Below are positions 7,770 through 14,882 of a stretch of 20,835 bases of DNA, in pieces. The notes beneath the pieces are model-generated. The model had not been told where the DNA came from and ran no database searches. It saw nothing but the letters and a program-made list of their open reading frames with translations. Positions within the stretch are counted from its first letter, which is position 1; each line of letters starts with the position of its first letter. This DNA comes from JASDSY01 sp041441465. Its GTDB lineage: Bacteria; Muiribacteriota; UBA9980. Both the position numbers and the translations under genes were made by a program. The stretch is taken from contig JASDSY010000016.1 of NCBI GenBank assembly GCA_041441465.1, positions 1-20,835 on the forward strand, read 5' to 3'.

Positions 7770-9455
7770 CTAATTAATCGAAATTGCTTTATAAGGGCAG
7801 TATTTTACGCATAAGCCGTCCTTACAGCATTTTCTGAGGTTTTCCTCGTTTACGAATGTTTCGTTATTTTTTATCTCGAATATATTAAATGCGCATGTTT
7901 CAACACAATCTCCGCAGGCGGTGCATTTTGACCGGTCAAATGTCAGCTTGAGACTGTTTTCTGCGCATTCATATTGCGTTGTCCTTTTTGGCTTTTCGAG
8001 TTGTTTGCATGTCTGTGCGTTTATTTCAGTTTTACGGGTTATTTTCTGGATTTTCATTAAGTTCGTAGATCCGGCTTTGCCGAACGGTATGCCGGCGGTT
8101 ATCAGTATATATTCACCATTATTTACTATGCCGCTGGCTATTGCGACTTCTTCGGATTTAGCCATTACTTCTTCTAGGCTTGCTATCGAGCCTATCAATG
8201 ACGGGATTACGCCCCAGTAGAGATTTACGCGGCGGCTTATTTTTTCTGAAATTGTGATTGCCAATATCGGTATGCTCGGCCTGTATTTTGAAATCAAAAG
8301 CGCGGTGCGGCCGCTTTCGGTATATGTGACGATGGCTTTTGCTCCAAGGTCTATTGCCGTGTGTGTTGTGGCGTAGCACAGGCCGTCGGCGACTGTATGC
8401 AGCGGGTTGAAACTTTTTGTGCCGTTTTGACGGTTTCTCAGCACAAACCTTTCGACGTCCTCTGATATTTTTGACATTGTCGCTACCGCTTCTTCCGGAT
8501 ACTGGCCGGTGGCGGTTTCGCCGGAAAGCATTATGGCGTCGGCGCCGTCGATTATAGCATTCGCTACGTCCGACGCTTCGGCTCTTGTCGGCATAGGGCT
8601 TTCTATCATGCTTTCAAGCATTTGCGTTGCTACAATTACAGGTTTGCCGGCAAAATTGCATTTTTGAATGATGGTTTTTTGTATCGTCGGCACTCTTTCA
8701 GGCGACAATTCAACTCCGAGATCGCCGCGCGCTACCATTATTGCATCTGCGGCTTTTAATATCTCGTCAAAATTTTCTATTGCCTCGTGTCTCTCGATTT
8801 TTGCGATAACCGGCGTATCTTTGCCGTGCTTATGTATTATTTCTTTTACCCTTATGATATCGCTTACGCGCCTTACAAATGAAAGCGCGATATAATCGAC
8901 ATCCTGAGTTAAAACAAATTCTATGTCTTTAAGGTCTTTTTCGGTTAAAGGCGGCGCTGCGACGTTTATTCCTGGAAGGTTTATTCCTTTTTTTTCTTTT
9001 AAAATTCCGCCTTTTTTGACCGTGCATAAGACATCGGTGTCTGAAACCACTTCTGTAACAGTGAGTTCCATTTTTCCATCATCGAGAAGTATTCTTGAGC
9101 CGGGCGTGACATCGGCAGGCAGGTTTTTATAAATAGTAGGAATTATATCAGGGCCGTAAGTGTTTTCGAGAGTGGTAACGGTCACTGTTTCGCCTTTTTT
9201 TAATTCGATCGGGCCGTTCGGAAGCTTCGCGACCCTGATTTTCGGGCCCTGGATATCGGCAAGAATCGCGACTGCCTGCCCTAATTCTTTCGAAACTTCC
9301 CTTACCATATTTATTTTTTCGAGCTGCAATTCATGGGGATCGTGAGAAAAATTAAGGCGCGCTACATCCATACCGCGAGTGATCATTTTTTTGATCATTT
9401 CGGCGGAATGGCATGACGGCCCTATTGTGCAGACTATTTTGGTTAAATTGTTCAT
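7770..9455 (-). CDS. pyk: Pyruvate kinase fused to a C-terminal two-motif ferredoxin domain
   Basis: Residues 1 to about 475 form a full pyruvate kinase (PEP + ADP to pyruvate + ATP). They include RLNFSHD (33-39), the active-site signature IAKIERHEA with K219 and E221, ARGDLGVE with D245, and the regulatory C-domain with SGRTALLISKYRP (381-393). A linker of about 30 residues leads to an in-frame ferredoxin-like tail (505-561). Its first motif is C511-x2-C514-x2-C517-x3-C521, followed by Ala rather than Pro. Its second is C543-x2-D546-x2-C549-x3-C553-P. Normal pyruvate kinases are about 470-480 residues; some Gram-positive ones carry a PEP-utiliser-like extra domain, not Fe-S. The start ATG has SD AAGGAG (9466-9471). 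The gene faces a sugar transporter. The tail may tie activity to redox state or a ferredoxin partner (inference). Confidence 0.95.
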   Translation of the reverse strand: MNNLTKIVCTIGPSCHSAEMIKKMITRGMDVARLNFSHDPHELQLEKINMVREVSKELGQAVAILADIQGPKIRVAKLPNGPIELKKGETVTVTTLENTYGPDIIPTIYKNLPADVTPGSRILLDDGKMELTVTEVVSDTDVLCTVKKGGILKEKKGINLPGINVAAPPLTEKDLKDIEFVLTQDVDYIALSFVRRVSDIIRVKEIIHKHGKDTPVIAKIERHEAIENFDEILKAADAIMVARGDLGVELSPERVPTIQKTIIQKCNFAGKPVIVATQMLESMIESPMPTRAEASDVANAIIDGADAIMLSGETATGQYPEEAVATMSKISEDVERFVLRNRQNGTKSFNPLHTVADGLCYATTHTAIDLGAKAIVTYTESGRTALLISKYRPSIPILAITISEKISRRVNLYWGVIPSLIGSIASLEEVMAKSEEVAIASGIVNNGEYILITAGIPFGKAGSTNLMKIQKITRKTEINAQTCKQLEKPKRTTQYECAENSLKLTFDRSKCTACGDCVETCAFNIFEIKNNETFVNEENLRKCCKDGLCVKYCPYKAISIN

Positions 9456-9497
9456 TAAATTTTTTCTCCTTGTTTTTTATTAAAAATATGCTTTTTG

Positions 9498-9508
9498 AAT
9501 ATAGCACA
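9498..9508 (-). promoter_or_regulatory. Extended -10 promoter of pyk
   Basis: On the minus strand TGTGC (9508-9504) runs directly into TATATT (9503-9498). No good -35 is present; that region is taken up by the palindrome at 9514-9541. The predicted leader before the ATG at 9455 is about 35 nt. Confidence 0.5.
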
Positions 9509-9513
9509 AGCCT

Positions 9514-9541
9514 TTTAAAATCCGCGGATTCGGATTTTAAA
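9514..9541. promoter_or_regulatory. Perfect 11-bp inverted repeat upstream of the pyk -10 (operator candidate)
   Basis: TTTAAAATCCG (9514-9524) and CGGATTTTAAA (9531-9541) flank a 6-nt centre. No T tract follows on either strand, so a terminator is unlikely. Its position in the -35 region of pyk suits an activator or repressor site. Confidence 0.6.
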
Positions 9542-9700
9542 TAATTCAAAACCTATCCCCATATATATTTTTTTATAATTTGTATTGAAAAATTGAAAAA
9601 ACAAGATATAAAATTAAAGGGCAGTTTACTATATCATATTTGATTATAATTTGCAATAAAATAATATGAAAAATTAAAGAATCTTTTACGGTTTTATACA

Positions 9701-9730
9701 TTGCATTTTAAATTAAGTTTATTATATAAT
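9701..9730 (+). promoter_or_regulatory. Promoter of the sugar transporter
   Basis: TTGCAT (9701-9706), an 18-nt spacer and TATAAT (9725-9730). A second TATAAT at 9741-9746 has a poorer -35. The transcript would have a leader of about 80-90 nt. Confidence 0.5.
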
Positions 9731-9736
9731 AAACTT
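9715..9736. promoter_or_regulatory. Perfect 22-bp palindrome over the transporter -10 (operator candidate)
   Basis: AAGTTTATTAT (9715-9725) is followed immediately by its exact reverse complement ATAATAAACTT (9726-9736). It covers the TATAAT, so a bound protein would block the promoter. Confidence 0.5.
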
Positions 9737-9745
9737 TAATTATAA

Positions 9746-9759
9746 TAACCGAGCGGTTA
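9746..9759. promoter_or_regulatory. TAACCG-AG-CGGTTA palindrome downstream of the transporter -10
   Basis: Six-base arms with a 2-base centre resemble TetR- or LacI-style operators. The right half AGCGGTT recurs at 9784-9790, 32 bp away, about three helical turns. Confidence 0.5.
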
Positions 9760-9827
9760 AAATTTTAATAATATTACAAATTAAGCGGTTTTATAAGGTT
9801 ATTACATAATAAGGAAAGGAATTTTTT

Positions 9828-11138
9828 ATGAATAAGCCCAATCTTTCTACCTGGCAGATAATTAACATGAGCATAGGTTTTTTTGGGATACAGCATGGTT
9901 TTGAAATACAATTCGCCAGGATGAGTTCTATTTATGAAAAACTAGGAGCACAGCCTGATCAGATTCCGTTCTTATGGCTTGCCGCCCCGGCGACAGGCCT
10001 TATAATTCAGCCGATAATAGGCTATATGAGCGATAAAACATGGATTCCTTCGCTTAAAATGCGCCGCAGGCCTTATTTTTTTACCGGCGCAATCCTTGCC
10101 ACTCTCGCTTTATTCCTTATGCCTTCCTCGTCTTCGTTGTGGATGGCTGCCGGGCTTTTATGGATGCTCGACGCGTCTTTGAATATTAGCATGGAGCCTT
10201 TCAGGGCATTCGTGGCTGATATGCTAAACAGCGAGCAGCGCCCGCGTGGTTATGCATATCAGAGTTTGATGATCGGCCTTGGTACTATTGCCGGCAATTA
10301 TATAGCTTCGATAAGCCTTCTGGAATTTTTTCCGTCTCTTTCAAAATATGGGGCCACGCCCATGCAGCTTTCGTTTTATTTATGCGCCCTGATATTTCTA
10401 TGCTCGGTGTTATATACGGTAGCCACCACTCCGGAATATCCGCCGGAAAATCTCGATGAATTAAAAGCTGATAAAAACGAAAGTTTCGGCGTTAAGATAA
10501 ATAATTGGCTGAGTGAAACCGTATCGTGCTATAAAAATATGCCGCCTGTTATGAAAAGGCTCGCGTTGGTTCAATTTTTTACGTGGATGGGACTATTTTG
10601 CATGTGGATGTATTATTCGGTCGCTGTAGCGCATAACGTATTTGGCGCTTCCGATCCGCATTCGGAGCTTTATGAAAAAGGCATACGCTGGGCGGCCCAC
10701 ACGACGATGGTTAAAGGCATTGCGACCCCTGTTTTTGCGCTTATAATACCTTATATGGTGCTTAAGTTCGGCCGCGTCGGGACACATGCTCTTTCTTTGC
10801 TTTTATGCGGTCTCGGGCTTTTTTCGCTTCCGTTTATACATTCGCCGCAATTATTGTATTTACCGATGATAGCCGCCGGCATCGGCTGGGCCTCAGTCGT
10901 GGCGATGCCTTATGTCATACTTGTCGAACACCTGCCGAAGGAACAGTACGGAATATTTATGGGGATATTTAACATGTTCATAGTCATACCTGAAATTTTT
11001 GTTTCGGTCGGGCTTGGCGGGCTTATAATGAAATTATTGAACAACAACCATTCATACGCGGTGGCGTTCGGCGGATGTCTTATAATTGTGGCCGCATTGA
11101 TTACGCCGTCGCTTTATAAGTTTGAAAAAAAATGTTGA
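9828..11138 (+). CDS. MFS sugar transporter, SLC45/GPH-like
   Basis: The 436-residue membrane protein has about 12 hydrophobic helices. The N-terminal helix carries GFFGIQHGFEIQFA, and the loop between helices 2 and 3 has the MFS motif-A-like GYMSDKTW followed by MRRRPYFF (about 65-85). After helix 4 comes MEPFRAFVADML and QRPRGYAYQ. These are hallmarks of the sucrose/maltose:H+ symporter branch (SLC45, glycoside-pentoside-hexuronide-like), so import of a disaccharide with protons is the best guess. The ATG is preceded by AAGGAAAGGA (9811-9820). It is divergent from pyruvate kinase, and the palindromes at its promoter suggest repression lifted by sugar. No glycoside hydrolase or phosphorylase lies nearby to identify the substrate. 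Confidence 0.85.
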   Translation: MNKPNLSTWQIINMSIGFFGIQHGFEIQFARMSSIYEKLGAQPDQIPFLWLAAPATGLIIQPIIGYMSDKTWIPSLKMRRRPYFFTGAILATLALFLMPSSSSLWMAAGLLWMLDASLNISMEPFRAFVADMLNSEQRPRGYAYQSLMIGLGTIAGNYIASISLLEFFPSLSKYGATPMQLSFYLCALIFLCSVLYTVATTPEYPPENLDELKADKNESFGVKINNWLSETVSCYKNMPPVMKRLALVQFFTWMGLFCMWMYYSVAVAHNVFGASDPHSELYEKGIRWAAHTTMVKGIATPVFALIIPYMVLKFGRVGTHALSLLLCGLGLFSLPFIHSPQLLYLPMIAAGIGWASVVAMPYVILVEHLPKEQYGIFMGIFNMFIVIPEIFVSVGLGGLIMKLLNNNHSYAVAFGGCLIIVAALITPSLYKFEKKC

Positions 11139-11162
11139 TTTTAATATAATATGTGATAAAAT
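11135..11162 (+). promoter_or_regulatory. Promoter of the rRNA methyltransferase-tilS operon
   Basis: TTGATT (11135-11140), a 16-nt spacer and TAAAAT (11157-11162), with TGTGA immediately before the -10. The -35 overlaps the TGA stop of the transporter. Confidence 0.55.
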
Positions 11163-11204
11163 AACTTGAATTTATGCGTTATTGCGCTTTTTGGAGCTGA
11201 AAAA

Positions 11205-12434
11205 ATGAAACTGAACACGATAGAGTTAAAGACGGCAAGGAATTCTTGCCATTACTGGATATTCAATAAGATGGTAAAAATGCCTGACCGCGGTTTTGGC
11301 GGGCGCGCGAGCATTGTGCGTGTCGTCGACAGGAACCGTCAATTTGTAGGATGCGGCATTTTTAATCCAAGAAGTGTCATAGCGTTGAGGCTGTTTGCGG
11401 ATTCGAGTGAAAATATAGACCGCGGCTTTTTTTTGAAGAAGCTTTCCGATCTAAAGAACCTTCGCGAGAATTTTCTTCGCATAAACGAGGATTCGGACTG
11501 TTACAGGTTATGCCACAGTGAATCTGACGGCCTGCCCGGTTTGATTATAGATAAATACGGCGACTCGTTTCTGATAAAGCCTTATTCGGCTGGATATTAT
11601 GGCGAAGTAATGGAATGGCTGGTTTCGTCGCTGAAAGAATTATACGGCGAAAAGTGCGGCGTAATGGTAAGCCCTGATGAAAAGGCGTGCGCCAAGGACA
11701 ATGCCGATTACAGCCAGGAAGTCAGAAAATATCCGGCAAAAGGCCGATGCCAGGTCAGCGAATTCGGTATGAAATTCATAGTCGATTTCGAATCAGGCCA
11801 GAAGACGGGATTTTTTCTCGACCAGAAATTAAACCGCCGCATTGCCGCTAAGGCAGCTAAAGGTTTAAATGTGTTGGATTTATGCTGTTATACCGGCGGA
11901 TTTGGAATATCGATGAAAAAGGCCGGGGCAAAATCTGTTACTTGTGTCGACCTTGATAAAGAGGCTCTTGAAATTGCCAAAAAAAACGCTAAGTTAAATG
12001 ATTGCGATGTCAATTTCGTGCATATGAACGTATTCGAGTTTTTGAGGGCGGCTATCGATAAAGATGAAAAATATGATATGATAATTGTCGATCCGGCAAA
12101 ACTAGCTGCCAATAAGCTTGAAATTCCGAGGGCATGCAGGACGTACGGCGATTTAAACAAGCTTGCCATCATCGCTGTTCGAAACGGCGGACTGGTTTTC
12201 ACTTTTTCATGCACAGGCCTTGTAAATGAAAAAGTTCATCAGTCTATAATTTTTAATTCCGCCGCGGAGGCCGGCGCGACGTTGAAAGTGCTTATGAACG
12301 TAGGGCCGTCGCCTGACCATCCATATAGTTCAGCGTTTCCTGAAGGGAAATACTTGAAAGGATTTCTCGCTCAGGTCGAAAAAAGCGTTATAAAAATACC
12401 GCTCGGGCCGGCGGAAATGCACGACGAAGTATAA
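11205..12434 (+). CDS. RlmI-like class I SAM-dependent rRNA methyltransferase (PUA domain)
   Basis: The frame is open from a TTG at 11166, but GGAG at 11193-11196 points to the ATG at 11205, giving 409 residues. An N-terminal PUA-like RNA-binding domain (about 1-75) precedes a middle domain and a Rossmann methyltransferase. The latter shows GFFLDQKLNRR, SAM-binding VLDLCCYTGGFG, VTCVDLD, and catalytic motifs VDPAKLA (about 295-301) and FSCTG with Cys at about 336. RlmI makes m5C in 23S rRNA; relatives modify other rRNA positions, so the exact target is uncertain. The usual DPP motif reads DPA here. tilS follows 26 bp downstream, probably in the same transcript. Confidence 0.88.
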   Translation: MKLNTIELKTARNSCHYWIFNKMVKMPDRGFGGRASIVRVVDRNRQFVGCGIFNPRSVIALRLFADSSENIDRGFFLKKLSDLKNLRENFLRINEDSDCYRLCHSESDGLPGLIIDKYGDSFLIKPYSAGYYGEVMEWLVSSLKELYGEKCGVMVSPDEKACAKDNADYSQEVRKYPAKGRCQVSEFGMKFIVDFESGQKTGFFLDQKLNRRIAAKAAKGLNVLDLCCYTGGFGISMKKAGAKSVTCVDLDKEALEIAKKNAKLNDCDVNFVHMNVFEFLRAAIDKDEKYDMIIVDPAKLAANKLEIPRACRTYGDLNKLAIIAVRNGGLVFTFSCTGLVNEKVHQSIIFNSAAEAGATLKVLMNVGPSPDHPYSSAFPEGKYLKGFLAQVEKSVIKIPLGPAEMHDEV

Positions 12435-12460
12435 TTAGCGGAAAGAAAGCGTGAATTTTA

Positions 12461-14032
12461 TTGTCCCGTGATAATTTTGAGATAAAATTCCTGGATTTTA
12501 TTAAATCCGAAAAGCTTATTAATTGCGGCGACTCAATAATGATAGCTTATTCCGGCGGCGCAGATTCGTCGTGCCTGCTGTTCTTGCTTTCTAAATTCTC
12601 CGAAAAACTTAAAATAAAGCTTTCCGCTTTTTACTTAAACCATAATATCAGAAGTGCCGAGGAACTTTCGGACGAGATGAAATTAATAAGAGATAACTGT
12701 GAAAAAACAGGTATTTCTTTGGTTATTGAAACTGCGGATGTAAAGCGCGAGGCGGCTTTAAAAAAAGAGTCTGTCGAGGAGGCCGGCAGAAATATCAGAT
12801 ATGAGCGGCTGTTAAAAAAAGCGGCCGAAACGGGCGCGAATAAAATTGCGACAGCCCACCATCTCGATGATTGCGCTGAAGTTATGATTTTGAAATTATT
12901 GAAGGGCGCTTCGCCTTCGGCAATGTCAGGTATCAAGCCTGTTTTTAAAAATAATATCATAAGGCCGCTCCTTTTTGCCTCTAAAAACGAAATCTTGGAA
13001 TTTTGCGCGAAAAACGGCGTTAATTATTCTACCGATTCTACAAACAGCGATAACAGTTATGAACATAATTTTGTGAGAAACAGAATTATCCCCGCCTTTA
13101 AAGAATTTTCACCTGCTTTCTTGGATAAAATATTTACTTTTCAAAATATTCAAAAAAGTGAAAATGATTTTGTAAATTCAGCGGTTTATGGTTTTTTTAA
13201 AGAATACGTGACAGCTGGCCCCGGCGGATTATCGTTAAAATTTTCAAAGAAGGATTTTATGAACATTCATTCAGCCTTGAAACGCCGCGCCGTTTTGCAT
13301 GCGGCCGCCCTTCTTGGCGCGGATTCCTCTCAAATAAAATTCGGGCTTGTGAAAGAAATTATCGAATTCATAGAAAATGATTTTAAAAGCGATGTTTTCG
13401 ATATTATAAAGGGGTCGCTTGTTATTTCAAAAAAAGCTTTTTACGGCACGGATTATAAGGTGAAAAATGAAATATTGGAAGTCAGGTCGATAAGAACGGC
13501 AATTGCCGATGACAACAGGCATATATATAGCGGCCGTGATTTGGAATCTATTCAGGTTAATGGCGGAAAAATGGCCGTTATGACTTCCGGCGCTTATAAA
13601 TTCAAGACCGATGTTTTTGAGTATGATATAGAATTCGGCATACTTGATTCTATTGAAAAAATAGATAACATAGCGGGAAAAATTAGCTCAGCGCCCGATT
13701 ATTATTTGATAGTCATTGGAAACGAGAAAAAGCCGCCTTTTTATATCAGGACCTTTGAACCTGGTGATTATATTAAAATTTATGGTATGGACGGGAAAGG
13801 AAAAAAAGTGTCGGATATTTTTATCGACTTAAAAATTCCGCGCGGCTTGCGAAGTTCGATACCGTTAATTACGGATTCAAAAAATAATATTATAGCGGTT
13901 GGTGACATAAGACGCTCAAATTTTTGCAGTTATATAATAAGCGGCAAAAATATTCCGGATATTGATAGAAATAGGCAAAATCTGGCAGGACTGAATTATA
14001 TGTTATTTCATATCAGCAATATTCAAAAATAA
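12461..14032 (+). CDS. tilS: tRNA(Ile)-lysidine synthetase TilS
   Basis: TilS converts the wobble cytidine of the CAU-anticodon tRNA-Ile to lysidine, using ATP and lysine, so that AUA is read as Ile. The 523-residue protein carries the PP-loop SGGADSS at 31-37, a FYLNHNIR segment and ATAHHLDDCAE. Its tRNA-binding region has TDSTNSDNSYEHNFVRNRIIP. The C-terminal TilS domain has PPFYIRTFEPGDYI, KKVSDIFIDLKIPRGLR and a final VGDI. The start is TTG at 12461: no in-frame ATG precedes the PP-loop region, and a purine-rich GGAAAGAAAG at 12440-12449 may act as SD. It lies 26 bp after the methyltransferase gene. Its last 20 bp overlap the 3' end of the convergent phosphatase gene. Confidence 0.95.
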   Translation: MSRDNFEIKFLDFIKSEKLINCGDSIMIAYSGGADSSCLLFLLSKFSEKLKIKLSAFYLNHNIRSAEELSDEMKLIRDNCEKTGISLVIETADVKREAALKKESVEEAGRNIRYERLLKKAAETGANKIATAHHLDDCAEVMILKLLKGASPSAMSGIKPVFKNNIIRPLLFASKNEILEFCAKNGVNYSTDSTNSDNSYEHNFVRNRIIPAFKEFSPAFLDKIFTFQNIQKSENDFVNSAVYGFFKEYVTAGPGGLSLKFSKKDFMNIHSALKRRAVLHAAALLGADSSQIKFGLVKEIIEFIENDFKSDVFDIIKGSLVISKKAFYGTDYKVKNEILEVRSIRTAIADDNRHIYSGRDLESIQVNGGKMAVMTSGAYKFKTDVFEYDIEFGILDSIEKIDNIAGKISSAPDYYLIVIGNEKKPPFYIRTFEPGDYIKIYGMDGKGKKVSDIFIDLKIPRGLRSSIPLITDSKNNIIAVGDIRRSNFCSYIISGKNIPDIDRNRQNLAGLNYMLFHISNIQK

Positions 14033-14789
14033 TAAAACTTAAATTATCTCTGGCGTTTGATGCCATTACCTTCGAAAATAAAGATTCCGCGCTTTCTTTT
14101 ATTGTTTCACGTGTAAAGCATTCTTCGAGTTCCGGGCGTGATATGCTTTCCCAGACGCCGTCGCTGCATATTAAAAATTTTTCGCCGCGCTTTAATGTCA
14201 TTTCCTGTAAAAATATTTCGGGATTTTCTTTTTTTAGATCGCCTATTATTGCCGACGTTATTATATTTTTGCGCGGGTGCGTCAGCATTTCGTCTTCGGT
14301 TATCAGGCCGTTATCTACCATTTCCTGTACAAGCGAATGGTCTTTCGTGATTTTTTTTATTTGTTCCTGATGAGCGTTCGGATTTATTTTATATACCCTG
14401 CTGTCGCCGCAGTTAAAAATATACGCATCCTGGTGTTTCAGCAAAAGGCCCGTTACTGTGGTTCCGAGTCCGTAAATTTTAGGGTCGTCGGCTGCCATCT
14501 GGTTCAGTATATTTTTAGACATCTTTATAAGGACCTGTATATCTCTTATATCTTTTATCTGTTCTATGTTTTCGTTAAAAACTTCAAGTGTCGCCCTGCT
14601 TGCTGCTTCGCCGCACTGGTGTCCGCCCATTCCGTCGGCTACGGCGAAAACCGCCGTTTCTTTTTCGATTATAATATATTCTGGTTTTGGCATATTTGCT
14701 TCGAATAAAAGCTTTTCATCTACCAAAACGCTGTCTTCATTATTTTTCCTGACCTTCCCGGGATTTGAGACATAAGCGATTTTGAACAT
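14013..14789 (-). CDS. PP2C-family Ser/Thr protein phosphatase
   Basis: The open frame extends upstream to 14843, but GAGGAG (14797-14802) and homology place the start at the ATG at 14789, giving 258 residues. All metal and catalytic motifs are present: RKNNED with D19, VADGMGGH with D52/G53, GLGTT (108-112), CGDSRVY (127-133), CSDGVWE with D210, and ARDNLS with D248. It is a cytoplasmic Mn/Mg-dependent phosphatase of the Stp/PrpC type, which normally reverses Hanks-type kinase phosphorylation; no such kinase gene is in the window. It is probably the last gene of the AAA/TPR cluster, 93 bp after the TPR gene. It ends inside the convergent tilS gene, with no terminator visible between them. 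Confidence 0.95.
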   Translation of the reverse strand: MFKIAYVSNPGKVRKNNEDSVLVDEKLLFEANMPKPEYIIIEKETAVFAVADGMGGHQCGEAASRATLEVFNENIEQIKDIRDIQVLIKMSKNILNQMAADDPKIYGLGTTVTGLLLKHQDAYIFNCGDSRVYKINPNAHQEQIKKITKDHSLVQEMVDNGLITEDEMLTHPRKNIITSAIIGDLKKENPEIFLQEMTLKRGEKFLICSDGVWESISRPELEECFTRETIKESAESLFSKVMASNARDNLSFIIFEYC

Positions 14790-14882
14790 ATTTAATCTCC
14801 TCAAAAAACAGATATAATAATAAATTATTAAATTAAAATACATCTGAACCGGAATTTGCGGATATTTTTTCCGTGTGTTATT

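Larger units (their letters stand above)
9456..9827. other. 372-bp divergent control region between pyk and the transporter
   Basis: No convincing ORF or structured RNA was seen. The region holds the pyk extended -10 with an upstream palindrome on one side. On the other it holds the transporter promoter with a 22-bp palindrome across the -10, a TAACCG/CGGTTA palindrome downstream, and an AGCGGTT half-site at 9784-9790. The middle (about 9545-9700) is very AT-rich, with no further structure I can support. Confidence 0.7.

Noticed and set aside
14277..14708. + strand frame of 143 codons opposite the PP2C gene
   Set aside because: Shadow of a gene whose full set of PP2C metal-binding motifs is present.
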